Source: DASWIG01 sp965371445 (lineage in GTDB: Bacteria > Acidobacteriota > Thermoanaerobaculia > Multivoradales > J023). From it: a stretch of 64,000 nucleotides of DNA. Each line of letters starts with the position of its first letter. Positions within the stretch are counted from its first letter, which is position 1. Location of the stretch: the NCBI GenBank assembly GCA_965371445.1, contig CBDUYN010000026.1, positions 10,547 to 74,546 on the forward strand, written 5' to 3'. A program made the position numbers and the translations under genes. The notes under the pieces were generated by a model that was given only the letters and a program-made list of their open reading frames with translations, did no database searches and was not told where the DNA came from. Below, piece by piece: positions 8,605 through 16,953 of the stretch.

Positions 8605-10298
8605 CTGAAAATCCTCGGCACCTCGGCCGGGGCCATCTCCCGAGCACGTACCGTACGCCCTGCGGAGGCGCGAAAGGCGCCGCGTCCGAGGTTTAGGAGC
8701 GAACGGTTCCGTCCCTGCTCCTTGGCCTCGTAGAGGGCCTCGTCGGCAAGCAGCAGGAGCTCGCTCGAGGTCTTGACGTAGAGCTCCGGAAACGACGCCA
8801 CGCCAAGGCTCATGGTAAGCGGGATGCGCTCGCCCTCGTACTCGAAATCGAGCCCCTCGACCGCCTGGCGGAGCCGCTCAGCGAGGCCGAGCGCCGCCGG
8901 ACCGGCGGTCGCCTCGCAGAGCAGCGTGAACTCCTCGCCGCCGTAGCGGCAGCAGAGGTCTCCTTCGCGGCGGTGCGCTTCGAGCGTCTGGGCAAAGGCG
9001 ACGAGAGCCGCGTCGCCGGCAGCGTGGCCGTAGGTGTCGTTGATTTTCTTGAAGTGGTCGATGTCGCAGAGGATGACAGACATCGAGGTGCCCTCCTCGC
9101 AGCACTGGCGGTAGGCTTTCTGGAGACGGCTCTCGAGCATGCGGCGCACCGGCACGCCGGTCAGCGAGTCGAGCTTGGCCTCGCGGTCGAGCCGGGCCCG
9201 GTGAAGCGAGCTCGCCATCAGGGGCAAGAGGCTTCGAAACAGCTCCTCGGCCCCGGGCTCGACACGGCGCGGGTCGCACCACGCCCGGACCACGGCCTGG
9301 GTGTCGCCTTCGATTCTCAGGTCCCCTTCGATGACGTGCCAGGAGGCCCGCCGGTGCACCCCCGGCAAGGCCGGAGGGCGGGCCGCCGGCTGCGGCTCGC
9401 CTTCGGCCAGGACACCGTCGGGACCGGCCGAGAAGCTCTGAGACTCGCCGTCTAGGCGTAGCAGCTCGAACTGGAACCACTGAAGCGGCAGGATGTTCAG
9501 GCACTCGGTCAGGATCTGCTGGGCGATGCCGCCGAGCCCGGAGATCTCCGCCAGGATGCGCTGGTGGGCGTGCTGGAGCCGTTCGAGGTCGGCGAGGCGC
9601 AGCTCGGCCGAGAGGCGCAGCGTCGCGATCCGGGCCGCCTCGGCAACGGCGAGGGCCAAAGCCGCGCCGAGCGCCGAGGCGACGCCCCAGTCGGCACGGC
9701 CGGCGGTCACCAGGAGGACGCCCACCCCCCAACCGGCCGCGTCGAGGACAAGGTCCGCTGGCGAGCGCAGGTCCGCGAGCTCTTGTGCCGAGCGACGCTC
9801 GCGGGAAAAAGCGCGCGCCGCGAAAAGCAAGAGCAGGCCGCAGAGGTAGGCCGCCGCGGCCGTCGCCGTCCGCACGCCGTCCGCCGGAACGTAGAGGGCT
9901 CCGGCAAGAAGCGCCGCTCCGGCGACATAGAGCGACCGCTCCAGCGCCGGGGTCCAGGCGACGCGCTCACCGCGGGCGCCGCCCGAGCGGACGCGCCAGA
10001 GCTCCGCCGTCAAGTAGGCGAGCCCCGCCACCAGGGCGGCGGGCACGGCGCCGAGACGTTCCAGGGCGGCCGGCAGGATCATCGTGGCGAGGCCGAGAGT
10101 CCCCGGTCCCCCCAGGGGACGGTGCGACGCCGCCAGCGCACCGGCGAGGAGGAGGAAGAGCATCTCGTGAGGTCGCGGCAGGAGGCCAAGCGGTGTCAAC
10201 GACCGAGAACCGGCGGCCGCGGCGAGGGCCACGACCACCGCGGCGCTCGGCCCCCAGGGCCTCACCTTCCTGATGATCTTGCTCCAGCGCATGCTCAA
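8601..10298 (-). CDS. Membrane diguanylate cyclase (GGDEF)
   Basis: 565 residues. The N-terminal 200 or so residues are strongly hydrophobic, with several membrane helices. A helical linker and a GAF-like segment (about 225-370) lead to a GGDEF domain (about 385-550). The active site reads GGEEF near residue 452, and the inhibitory I-site RxxD (in RREGD) sits exactly five residues upstream, so product inhibition by c-di-GMP is expected. It should make c-di-GMP from two GTP. It is the first gene of a leftward operon with the LysM/FecR protein and the sensor Ser/Thr kinase, divergent from the Roadblock/mglA genes. Confidence 0.92.
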   Translation of the reverse strand: MSMRWSKIIRKVRPWGPSAAVVVALAAAAGSRSLTPLGLLPRPHEMLFLLLAGALAASHRPLGGPGTLGLATMILPAALERLGAVPAALVAGLAYLTAELWRVRSGGARGERVAWTPALERSLYVAGAALLAGALYVPADGVRTATAAAAYLCGLLLLFAARAFSRERRSAQELADLRSPADLVLDAAGWGVGVLLVTAGRADWGVASALGAALALAVAEAARIATLRLSAELRLADLERLQHAHQRILAEISGLGGIAQQILTECLNILPLQWFQFELLRLDGESQSFSAGPDGVLAEGEPQPAARPPALPGVHRRASWHVIEGDLRIEGDTQAVVRAWCDPRRVEPGAEELFRSLLPLMASSLHRARLDREAKLDSLTGVPVRRMLESRLQKAYRQCCEEGTSMSVILCDIDHFKKINDTYGHAAGDAALVAFAQTLEAHRREGDLCCRYGGEEFTLLCEATAGPAALGLAERLRQAVEGLDFEYEGERIPLTMSLGVASFPELYVKTSSELLLLADEALYEAKEQGRNRSLLNLGRGAFRASAGRTVRAREMAPAEVPRIFS

Positions 10299-10436
10299 CG
10301 GTAGATGCTATCCTGGATTCCGCATCTTGGGCCTTGCCCCGGAGCGCCGAATCGACGACAATGGAGACCGCTCCCGGTCCCCCAAGCCGGAGGGTCTCTT
10401 CGCGGAGGGCCTTCCCTCCCGAAGAGGGATCGACTT

Positions 10437-10465
10437 TTGACGCCCCGGGCGCCCTGTGCTATATC
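10437..10465 (+). promoter_or_regulatory. Sigma-70-type promoter for the Roadblock/mglA operon
   Basis: TTGACG (10437-10442), a 17-bp spacer and TATATC (10460-10465) make a good -35/-10 pair. The expected transcript start is near 10472, giving a leader of roughly 20 nt before the ATG at 10491. Confidence 0.7.
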
Positions 10466-10471
10466 TTCTGC

Positions 10472-10487
10472 TTACCTAGAGAGGTAA
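10472..10487 (+). promoter_or_regulatory. Palindrome covering the ribosome binding site of the Roadblock gene
   Basis: TTACCT (10472-10477) and AGGTAA (10482-10487) are exact complements around AGAG. The purine-rich GAGAGG expected to act as Shine-Dalgarno lies in the loop and right arm. It starts at about the predicted +1, so it could be an operator or a weak RNA hairpin limiting translation. Confidence 0.45.
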
Positions 10488-10490
10488 CCG

Positions 10491-10982
10491 ATGTCATCCA
10501 TGGACCTAGTTCTGTTCGAAGAAGAAATCCATCTGCTTGAAGACGTGCTGCAGCGCCTGCGTCACGACGCCAACGCGAGGGCAGTCTTCCTGATCGACAA
10601 GAACGGTCAGCAGATCTCGGCGGCGGGGGAGATCGAGCAGTTCGACACGACGTCGCTCGCGTCGTTGACCGCCGGCAACGTCGCTGCCACCGACAGTCTG
10701 GCCAAGCTGATCGGCGAACGCGAGTTCTCGGTCCTCTTTCACGAAGGTCAGCGCGACCACATTCACATCTCGATCGTCGCCAGGCGCGCGATCCTGCTCG
10801 TCATCTTCGACGAGCGGTCCTCGCTTGGGCTCGTTCGGCTTAGGGTCAAGCGCGCCGCCACCGAGTTCGAGAAGATTTTCGAGACCATGGCCGAGAAAGC
10901 CACCGCCGGCCAGGCCGGACCCTCGCCGACGCCTTTCTCGGAGATCACCGACGAAGACATCGACGCGCTGTTCAGCGACTGA
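10491..10982 (+). CDS. Roadblock/LC7 domain protein (MglB-like)
   Basis: 163 residues with a single Roadblock/LC7 fold over about 1-125 (ARAVFLIDKNGQQIS, then the central helix TSLASLTAGNVAATDSLAKL, then the strand AILLVIFD) and a polar C-terminal tail. Roadblock proteins of the MglB type are GTPase-activating partners of MglA. The next gene is an MglA-family GTPase 100 bp downstream on the same strand, which supports that pairing. A second in-frame ATG at 10500 is possible; the first has GAGAGG seven bases upstream and is used here. In motile relatives this pair sets polarity; no motility gene is present here to confirm the role. Confidence 0.88.
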   Translation: MSSMDLVLFEEEIHLLEDVLQRLRHDANARAVFLIDKNGQQISAAGEIEQFDTTSLASLTAGNVAATDSLAKLIGEREFSVLFHEGQRDHIHISIVARRAILLVIFDERSSLGLVRLRVKRAATEFEKIFETMAEKATAGQAGPSPTPFSEITDEDIDALFSD

Positions 10983-11082
10983 CGTGGGAAGGACCCTCGA
11001 AGTCATCCATGAGGCTTGAGATTCGACGAGGCGGCGGCGGAGAGCTTTCGACCCTCCGGACGGCCCCCCCCGGGAACGCGCT

Positions 11083-11667
11083 ATGACGTTCATCAACTAC
11101 GCAGCCAAAGAAATCAACTGCAAGATCGTCTACTACGGTCCTGGTTTGTGCGGCAAGACCACCAACCTGCAGTACATCTACTCCAAGACCTCCCCCGACG
11201 CCAAAGGGAAGATGATCTCCCTGGCGACGGAGACCGACCGAACCCTCTTTTTTGACTTCCTGCCCCTCGACCTGGGGACGATCCGTGGATTCACCACCCG
11301 CTTCCACCTCTACACGGTGCCGGGCCAGGTGTTCTACGACGCGAGCCGCAAGCTGATCTTGAAAGGGGCCGACGGGGTCATCTTCGTGGCCGACAGCCAG
11401 CACGAGCGCATGGACTCGAACATCGAGTCGATCCGCAACCTGGAGACCAACTTGAACGAGCACGGGCTCGACTTGAAGCCCCTTCCCTACGCTCTCCAGT
11501 TCAACAAACGCGATCTCGCCAACGCCACCGCGGTCGACGAGATGTACCGGGTGCTCAATTTCAAGCGCGAGCCGACCTTTGAGGCTGTGGCGCCGGAAGG
11601 CAAAGGGGTGTTCGACACCCTGAAGTCGGTGGCCAAGCAAATCCTCGTCGAGCTCCGCAAGAGGTAA
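11083..11667 (+). CDS. mglA: MglA-family small Ras-like GTPase
   Basis: 194 residues, a complete small GTPase. The P-loop is GPGLCGKTT (about 19-27), the switch-II region reads TVPGQVFYD in place of the DxxG of Ras, as is usual for MglA, and the base-recognition motif is NKRD (about 147-150). MglA-GTP marks the leading pole and drives protein localisation in Myxococcus and related systems. Its GAP candidate (Roadblock protein) is directly upstream and a TPR protein follows after 3 bp, so the three form an operon. Confidence 0.94.
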   Translation: MTFINYAAKEINCKIVYYGPGLCGKTTNLQYIYSKTSPDAKGKMISLATETDRTLFFDFLPLDLGTIRGFTTRFHLYTVPGQVFYDASRKLILKGADGVIFVADSQHERMDSNIESIRNLETNLNEHGLDLKPLPYALQFNKRDLANATAVDEMYRVLNFKREPTFEAVAPEGKGVFDTLKSVAKQILVELRKR

Positions 11668-11670
11668 AGG

Positions 11671-12291
11671 ATGCAGAAGCGCTGGTCGAAAGCGGAGCTC
11701 AACCACCTCAAACGTCACGCGTCGAGCCAGAGCGCCGAGGAGCTCGCGCAGCGATTCCACACCGACACCGAAACGGTCCGTCGGAAGCTGGAAGAGCTGG
11801 GCCTCGTCGGTCAGCCCGGAGGCGCGAACGCTGAGGAAACCCTCGAGATCTACACCCGGGGGCTGGAGCGGCTCCACGAGAGCGATTGGGACGAGGCGGC
11901 AGCCCTCTTCCAAGAGGTCGCCGAGGAGTCCGACAACCGGCAGCTCGCCGACCGCGCCCGGCAGAACCTCGCCGTCTGCCGAAACCGCACAGCCGAGGAC
12001 ACCGCGGACGTCGACCCCTACCTGCAGGCGGTCTACGAAAAAAACCGCGGCAACCTGGACGCGGCGCTCGAGCTCTGCGGCCAGGAGGGCAAGGCGGCGA
12101 AAGAGGAGCGCTACGCCTACCTCGCCGCTTCCCTGAAAGCCCTTCAGGGCGAGATGGAAGACGCCCTCACCCACCTCGAGACCGCCATCCGTCTGGAGCC
12201 CAAGAACCGCATCCACGCCTACCACGACCCCGACTTCGACGACCTGCGCGGCGACGAGGGTTTCGCCGGCCTCGTGGCCTCCGGCTCCTGA
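11671..12291 (+). CDS. TPR-like protein with N-terminal helix-turn-helix-like segment
   Basis: 206 residues, starting 3 bp after the mglA stop with an AGAGG ribosome site inside the mglA end. Residues 1-45 (SKAELNHLKRHASSQSAEELAQRF) resemble a SANT/HTH-type helical segment. Residues 55-200 form tetratricopeptide-like helical pairs, one ending with the phrase LETAIRLEPKN. There is no signal peptide, so it should be cytosolic. Co-transcription with the MglA pair suggests an adaptor or effector for the GTPase; this is inference from position. Confidence 0.72.
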   Translation: MQKRWSKAELNHLKRHASSQSAEELAQRFHTDTETVRRKLEELGLVGQPGGANAEETLEIYTRGLERLHESDWDEAAALFQEVAEESDNRQLADRARQNLAVCRNRTAEDTADVDPYLQAVYEKNRGNLDAALELCGQEGKAAKEERYAYLAASLKALQGEMEDALTHLETAIRLEPKNRIHAYHDPDFDDLRGDEGFAGLVASGS

Positions 12292-12353
12292 GCCTGCGGT
12301 GAACCAGGACGAGCGTAGGTCGCCGCCCCGGGTGCCGCCGGGGGAGATTCACC

Positions 12354-13733
12354 ATGCCTGAACCGGAACGGATCGCCGTCGTGCTCGCCGCTGGCAAGGG
12401 GACGCGGATGAAGTCGCGAAAGCCCAAGGTGCTGCACGAGGTGGCCGGCCGGCCGATGCTCGCCTGGGTCCTCGACACCGCCCGCGCCGCCCGCTGCTCC
12501 AGGATCCTCGTCATCGTCGGCCACGCCGCCGACGAGGTCCGCGCCGCTTTTGCCGGCGAAAGCGACGTCGCCTGGGTCGAGCAACGCGAGCAGCTCGGCA
12601 CCGGCCACGCCCTCGCCCAGGTCGAGCCCCACGTCGGCGGCGAGGCGAGGCTCCTCGTCTTGAACGGCGACGTGCCGCTGGTACGTCCCGAGACCCTGGA
12701 GCGCATGGCCGCCGCCGCCGCGCAAGGCTGGGGATCGATGGCGACGGCGGTCCTCGACGAGCCGGGCTCGCTCGGACGGGTCAGCGCCGACGCCGAAGGA
12801 CGCCTCGCAAGCATCGTCGAGGCGGCCGACGCGACGCCGGTCGAGCTCAAGATCCGCCGCGTCAACTCCGGCATCTACGTCCTGCCGGCGCCCGACGTCT
12901 TCGCCGAGATCGCCCGCCTCTCAACCGACAACGCCAAGGGCGAGTACTACCTGACCGACGCCGTCGTCGCCGCGGCGAGATCGGGCCGGCCGGTCGCCCT
13001 CCACGACCTCGAAGACCCCTCCGAGGCCTTCGGGGTCAACGACCGCCGCGACCTCGCCGCGGTCCGGCGGACTCTCCTCCACCGGCGACTCGACGAGCTG
13101 ATGCGCGCCGGCGTGACGGTGCTCGACCCCGAGCGGACCGTCGTCGAAGCCGGTGTCGAGGTGGGCGGCGACACCGTGCTCCACCCCGGCGTGTCGCTTC
13201 TCGGCCGCACCCGTGTCGGCGCGGGATGCGAGATCCAACAGGGAGCCTGGATCCGCGACTCGACGCTCGCCGACGGAGTCGAGGTCCATCCTTACAGCGT
13301 CCTTGACGGCGCGACGCTCGAGCGCGGCGCCCAGGCGGGACCTTTCGCCAGGCTCCGTCCGGAGACGGTCCTCGGCGAGGGAGCGCGGGTGGGCAACTTC
13401 GTCGAGGTCAAGAAATCGCGCCTCGGGGCCGGCACCAAGGCCAGCCACCTCGCCTACGTCGGCGACGCCGAGGTCGGAGAGAACACCAACATCGGTGCCG
13501 GCGCCGTCACCTGCAACTACGACGGCGTAAGCAAGCACCGCACCGAGATCGGCGACAACGCTTTCGTGGGCAGCGACACCATGCTGATCGCGCCGGTCCG
13601 CGTCGGCCACCGGGCGACGACCGCCGCCGGCTCGACCATCACCCAGGACGTCCCCGACGACGCCCTCGGTATCGGCCGCACCCGCCAGCGCAACGTCCCC
13701 GACTGGACGGAACGCAAGAAGAAAAGGAAGTAG
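12354..13733 (+). CDS. glmU: Bifunctional UDP-GlcNAc pyrophosphorylase / glucosamine-1-P acetyltransferase
   Basis: 459 residues, close to the normal GlmU length. The N-terminal nucleotidyltransferase domain (about 1-230) has the signature LAAGKGTRMKS and the product-binding segment EQLGTGHAL. The C-terminal left-handed beta-helix (about 250-445) carries the acetyltransferase elements, including GNFVEVKKS, the catalytic-histidine region SHLAYVGDAEVG and NIGAGAVTCNYDG. It makes UDP-GlcNAc for peptidoglycan and LPS. The start follows a strong GGGGGAG. The helicase gene follows in the same frame after the TAG stop. Confidence 0.96.
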   Translation: MPEPERIAVVLAAGKGTRMKSRKPKVLHEVAGRPMLAWVLDTARAARCSRILVIVGHAADEVRAAFAGESDVAWVEQREQLGTGHALAQVEPHVGGEARLLVLNGDVPLVRPETLERMAAAAAQGWGSMATAVLDEPGSLGRVSADAEGRLASIVEAADATPVELKIRRVNSGIYVLPAPDVFAEIARLSTDNAKGEYYLTDAVVAAARSGRPVALHDLEDPSEAFGVNDRRDLAAVRRTLLHRRLDELMRAGVTVLDPERTVVEAGVEVGGDTVLHPGVSLLGRTRVGAGCEIQQGAWIRDSTLADGVEVHPYSVLDGATLERGAQAGPFARLRPETVLGEGARVGNFVEVKKSRLGAGTKASHLAYVGDAEVGENTNIGAGAVTCNYDGVSKHRTEIGDNAFVGSDTMLIAPVRVGHRATTAAGSTITQDVPDDALGIGRTRQRNVPDWTERKKKRK

Positions 13734-13742
13734 GGCAGGCCG

Positions 13743-15995
13743 CTGCGTGACCCCATCGACTTCGCCAAAGCGCTCAACCCCGAGCAGCTGGCCGCCGTGA
13801 CCCACGGCGAAGGGCCCCAGCTGGTCCTGGCCGGCGCCGGCTCGGGCAAGACCCGGGTCATCACCTATCGGATCGCCTGGCTCGTCCAGGAGCGCGGCGT
13901 CGATCCGGCGGCGATCACCGCGGTGACGTTCACCAACAAGGCCGCCGGCGAGATGAACGGACGCGTCGAGGAGCTCCTCGCCCTCTACCCTCTGGCCTCT
14001 TTCGTCGGCACCTTCCACCGTTTCGCGCTGCGCCTGCTGCGCATCTACGGCGAAAAAGTCGACCTGCCCCGCGGTTTTTCGATCTTCGACACGAGCGACC
14101 AGCAGTCTCTGGCCAAGCAGGCGATCGCCGCGGCGGGCCTGTCGCCGAAAAACTTCACCCCGCAGGCGGTCTTGGCGGCGATCAGCGGCGCCAAGAACCG
14201 CCTCCTCGGCCCGAGCGCCTACGACCGCGAGGCCGACGACTTCTTCGCCCGCCAGGTGGCCCCGGTCTACCACGCGTACCAGAAGCTCCTGCGCAAGGCA
14301 GGTGGCGTCGACTTCGACGACATGATCCGCCTGGCGGTGAAGCTCCTGCGCGGCGACCCGGCGATCCGCGGACGCGTCCGCGGGCGCATCCGCCACCTCT
14401 TGGTCGACGAATTCCAGGACACGAACCACGCCCAGCTGGCCTTGATCCGTGAGCTCTCCGACGGCTCGAACCTCACCGCCGTCGGCGACGAGGACCAGTC
14501 GATCTACCGCTGGCGGGGCGCCGAGATCGCCAACATCCTCGATTTCGAGGAGAGCTTCCCGGGCGCCGAGGTCCGCAAGCTGGAGCGCAACTACCGCTCG
14601 ACCCAGACGATCTTGGACGCCGCCGGCGCCGTCGTCAGCCACAACGAGTTGCGCCGCGGCAAGACCCTCTGGACCGACGTCGGCGCCGGCGAGCGCCTGG
14701 GCTTCTACCGCGCCCGCGACGAGCAGGACGAGGCGCGCTGGGTCGTCTCGACGCTTCTCGCCCAGGAGAGCGAGCACGAGCTCGCCGAGATGGCGATCCT
14801 GGTACGCACCAACGCCCAGACCCGGGCCCTGGAGGAGGAGCTCACCCGCCGCCGCATGGACTACGTCTTGATCGGCAGCGTCCGCTTCTACGAGCGGGCC
14901 GAGGTCAAGGACCTCGTCGCCTACCTGCGGCTGGTGAAAAACCCCCGCGACGTCCATTCCTTCGCCAGGGTCTTGAACCGTCCGCCGCGGGGCATCGGCA
15001 AGGCGACGGAAAAAATGCTTTTTGAGCGGGCGAAGCAACGCGGCAAGACGCCCTGGGACGTGCTCGTCGACGACGACCTGGCGAGGTTCCCGAAGCGGGG
15101 AGCGCTGGCGCTGCTGAAGTTCCGCGACCTCCTGCGCCGGCTCGCCGACGAGTCCGAGGGCCTGCCGGTCCCGGCGCTCCTGGAGCGGGTGCTCGAAGCG
15201 AGCGCCTACGCCGACCTCTACGACGAGGAGGACCGCGACGGCCGCACCCGCCTGGAGAACGTCGGCGAGCTCCTCTCGGCGACCCGCGAGTTTACCGTCG
15301 CCCACTCCGCGAACAGTGTCTCCCCCCCTCGTTCCCCCGCGGGGGACGTTGAGGACGACGACCTCCTTGCCGCGTTCCTCGACCACGCGGCCCTGGCGAG
15401 CGCCGCCGACACCACGGCCGGCGGCAAGGTCTCGCTCATGACGCTCCACGCCGCCAAGGGCCTGGAGTTCAAGGTCGTGGTGCTGCCCGGCCTGGAGGAG
15501 GACCTCCTCCCGCACTACAACGCCACGGCGATCGACGACGACGTCGAGGAGGAGCGGCGGCTCCTCTACGTCGGCATGACGCGCTCCGGCGAGCGGCTCT
15601 TCCTCTCGGCCGCGGCACGACGGCGGCGCAGCGGCCTCTACCAGGACCAGCGGGAGTCGCGCTTCGTCGACGAGATCCCGGCACACCTGGTGGAGGTCGA
15701 GGAGAGCCCGGAGCTTGCCGGACGCCGTCAGTCGATGGACAACGTCTACGCCTTCCTCGGCGGCTCGGCGCCGCCGCAGGGTCCGTCGCCGAGCGACGGC
15801 GACCAACGGCACAGGACGCCGTCGCGCCTGGACAAGGGCCTGCGCCGCGGCAGCCGGGTGCGCCACGCCGCCCTGGGCGTCGGGCAGGTGCTCCGGATCG
15901 ACGGCGAGGGCGAGGCGGCGCGCCTCGTCGTCTATTTTGACGGCGTCGGACGGCGCAAGCTCCTCGCCCGCTACGCCCAACTCGAGCTCGTCTGA
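13743..15995 (+). CDS. pcrA: UvrD/PcrA-type superfamily 1A DNA helicase
   Basis: About 750 residues. The Q-motif LNPEQLAAV is followed by Walker A GAGSGKTR, motif Ia TFTNKAA, motif II VDEFQD, motif III GDEDQSIYRWRGA, motif IV-V elements TLHAAKGLEFKVV and motif VI YVGMTRS. The C-terminus ends in a Tudor-like PcrA tail (RVRHAALGVGQVLRI). It unwinds DNA 3'-5' in repair and replication restart. The only in-frame codons that could start upstream of the Q-motif are CTG at 13743 (three bases after GGCAGG) or rarer ones. The first ordinary start, GTG 13797, would cut off the Q-motif. CTG initiation is therefore proposed. Confidence 0.9.
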   Translation: MRDPIDFAKALNPEQLAAVTHGEGPQLVLAGAGSGKTRVITYRIAWLVQERGVDPAAITAVTFTNKAAGEMNGRVEELLALYPLASFVGTFHRFALRLLRIYGEKVDLPRGFSIFDTSDQQSLAKQAIAAAGLSPKNFTPQAVLAAISGAKNRLLGPSAYDREADDFFARQVAPVYHAYQKLLRKAGGVDFDDMIRLAVKLLRGDPAIRGRVRGRIRHLLVDEFQDTNHAQLALIRELSDGSNLTAVGDEDQSIYRWRGAEIANILDFEESFPGAEVRKLERNYRSTQTILDAAGAVVSHNELRRGKTLWTDVGAGERLGFYRARDEQDEARWVVSTLLAQESEHELAEMAILVRTNAQTRALEEELTRRRMDYVLIGSVRFYERAEVKDLVAYLRLVKNPRDVHSFARVLNRPPRGIGKATEKMLFERAKQRGKTPWDVLVDDDLARFPKRGALALLKFRDLLRRLADESEGLPVPALLERVLEASAYADLYDEEDRDGRTRLENVGELLSATREFTVAHSANSVSPPRSPAGDVEDDDLLAAFLDHAALASAADTTAGGKVSLMTLHAAKGLEFKVVVLPGLEEDLLPHYNATAIDDDVEEERRLLYVGMTRSGERLFLSAAARRRRSGLYQDQRESRFVDEIPAHLVEVEESPELAGRRQSMDNVYAFLGGSAPPQGPSPSDGDQRHRTPSRLDKGLRRGSRVRHAALGVGQVLRIDGEGEAARLVVYFDGVGRRKLLARYAQLELV

Positions 15996-16060
15996 AGGCT
16001 TCTCTTCACACCCGCCGCCCTCAGGACGGTCCTCCCGGAAGGAACGGTCGAGAGGGCCTT

Positions 16061-16098
16061 TTCTCAATTCTGAGAATCCACTCGTCTCAACTTTGAGA
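16061..16098. promoter_or_regulatory. Two tandem palindromes, candidate enhancer-binding-protein sites
   Basis: Site 1 is TTCTCA-N4-TGAGAA (16061-16076) and site 2 is TCTCAA-N2-TTGAGA (16085-16098). Both are followed by AATCC or similar, and their centres are 23 bp apart. They sit about 110-145 bp upstream of a sigma-54-type promoter, the usual distance for paired activator sites bound by an AAA+ enhancer-binding protein. Confidence 0.65.
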
Positions 16099-16205
16099 AT
16101 CCTCGCCGTCTTGCGGCGCCGCCGGATCACCGCCGAATCCTCTAAGTCCTTTCATTTCAACGAGATACGAGCGTCCGTCTGGTCGTCTGACCCTGTCGCA
16201 TAGCC

Positions 16206-16221
16206 TGGCACGAGCTTTGCT
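16206..16221 (+). promoter_or_regulatory. Sigma-54 (RpoN) promoter, -24/-12 type
   Basis: TGGCACGAGCTTTGCT matches the consensus TGGCAC-N5-TTGCW completely, with the required 10 bp between GG and GC. The predicted start is near 16232, leaving a leader of about 68 nt before the gene at 16300. Confidence 0.85.
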
Positions 16222-16299
16222 CCTATGACGCCAGGCGGGCAGATATTGAAAACATGCGTGCCGGCAGCCCGCGGCCGGCGTAAATGAGGAGTACAGAGA

Positions 16300-16944
16300 A
16301 TGAGCAAGTGGATCGTTTCCGGTTTTCTCCTGCTGTGTCTTGCGGCACCTCTGACGGCACAGACGGCGCACGTCGCGGAGGCGGGCTCCGACAACGGATT
16401 TCTCACCCTCTACAGCGTCAACGTGGACAGGCCTCAGAAGGCCGCCGATCCGGCGGAAGGCCTTCTTCGCTTCGGCTTCTACTTGGAGAACACCTCGCGG
16501 TATCCCGTCTCGTCGGTCTCGGTGTCGGCATACGTCTACGACGAATTCGGGACGCTTTCGGGTTTCCGCTCTCTCGTGATCGACGAGGAGATTGCGCCCG
16601 GCCGGAAGATCTACCAACTCCACATGACGAGCGACGTCAGGACCAGACCCGGCGATCAGATTGTCCTTCGGATCGAGGAGATCGACGGTCCCGACGGCCG
16701 AATCTGGGAGTTGCCGACCGCGGAGCTGGAATTCCTGGAGCCCTACGCCGTCCTTCCTTATCTTGAGTGGACCGGTAGCCTTCCAAGCTACAAGGTACGG
16801 GACTGCATCCCCTTTTGCGAGAGAATGTCCAACTTGTGTGACGGGATGTGCGGCAGTGACGGTGTGGACACCTTCGCCTGCTCCCAAGGCAGCGACGGTA
16901 CCTGCAACAGCAGCTGCAAGTGCCACAGGCCTAAGCAGCAGTAA
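16300..16944 (+). CDS. Secreted protein with eight-cysteine C-terminal domain
   Basis: 214 residues. A clear signal peptide (residues 1-21, cleavage after a LTAQT-like end) leads to a beta-rich region (about 30-165) and a short C-terminal module (about 169-210) with eight cysteines, enough for four disulfides. Clusters such as CIPFCERM and CNSSCKCH show the spacing. No family is recognised. The cysteines point to an oxidising, extracytoplasmic location. It is the first gene after the sigma-54 promoter and lies 9 bp from the next gene, so both are probably expressed together under activator control. The cysteine module could bind metal instead of forming disulfides. Confidence 0.8.
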   Translation: MSKWIVSGFLLLCLAAPLTAQTAHVAEAGSDNGFLTLYSVNVDRPQKAADPAEGLLRFGFYLENTSRYPVSSVSVSAYVYDEFGTLSGFRSLVIDEEIAPGRKIYQLHMTSDVRTRPGDQIVLRIEEIDGPDGRIWELPTAELEFLEPYAVLPYLEWTGSLPSYKVRDCIPFCERMSNLCDGMCGSDGVDTFACSQGSDGTCNSSCKCHRPKQQ

Positions 16945-16953
16945 CCGTCGACA

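Larger units (their letters stand above)
15996..16299 (+). other. Intergenic regulatory region of the secreted-protein operon
   Basis: This 304-bp gap holds no credible gene. It contains two tandem palindromes (16061-16076 and 16085-16098), a stretch at 16142-16159 resembling one after ruvC, a sigma-54-type promoter (16206-16221) and a GAGG ribosome site ahead of the ATG at 16300. Confidence 0.75.

Noticed and set aside
12921..16130. Long minus-strand frame opposite glmU and the helicase
   Set aside because: Covers two clear enzymes on the other strand and has no recognisable motifs.
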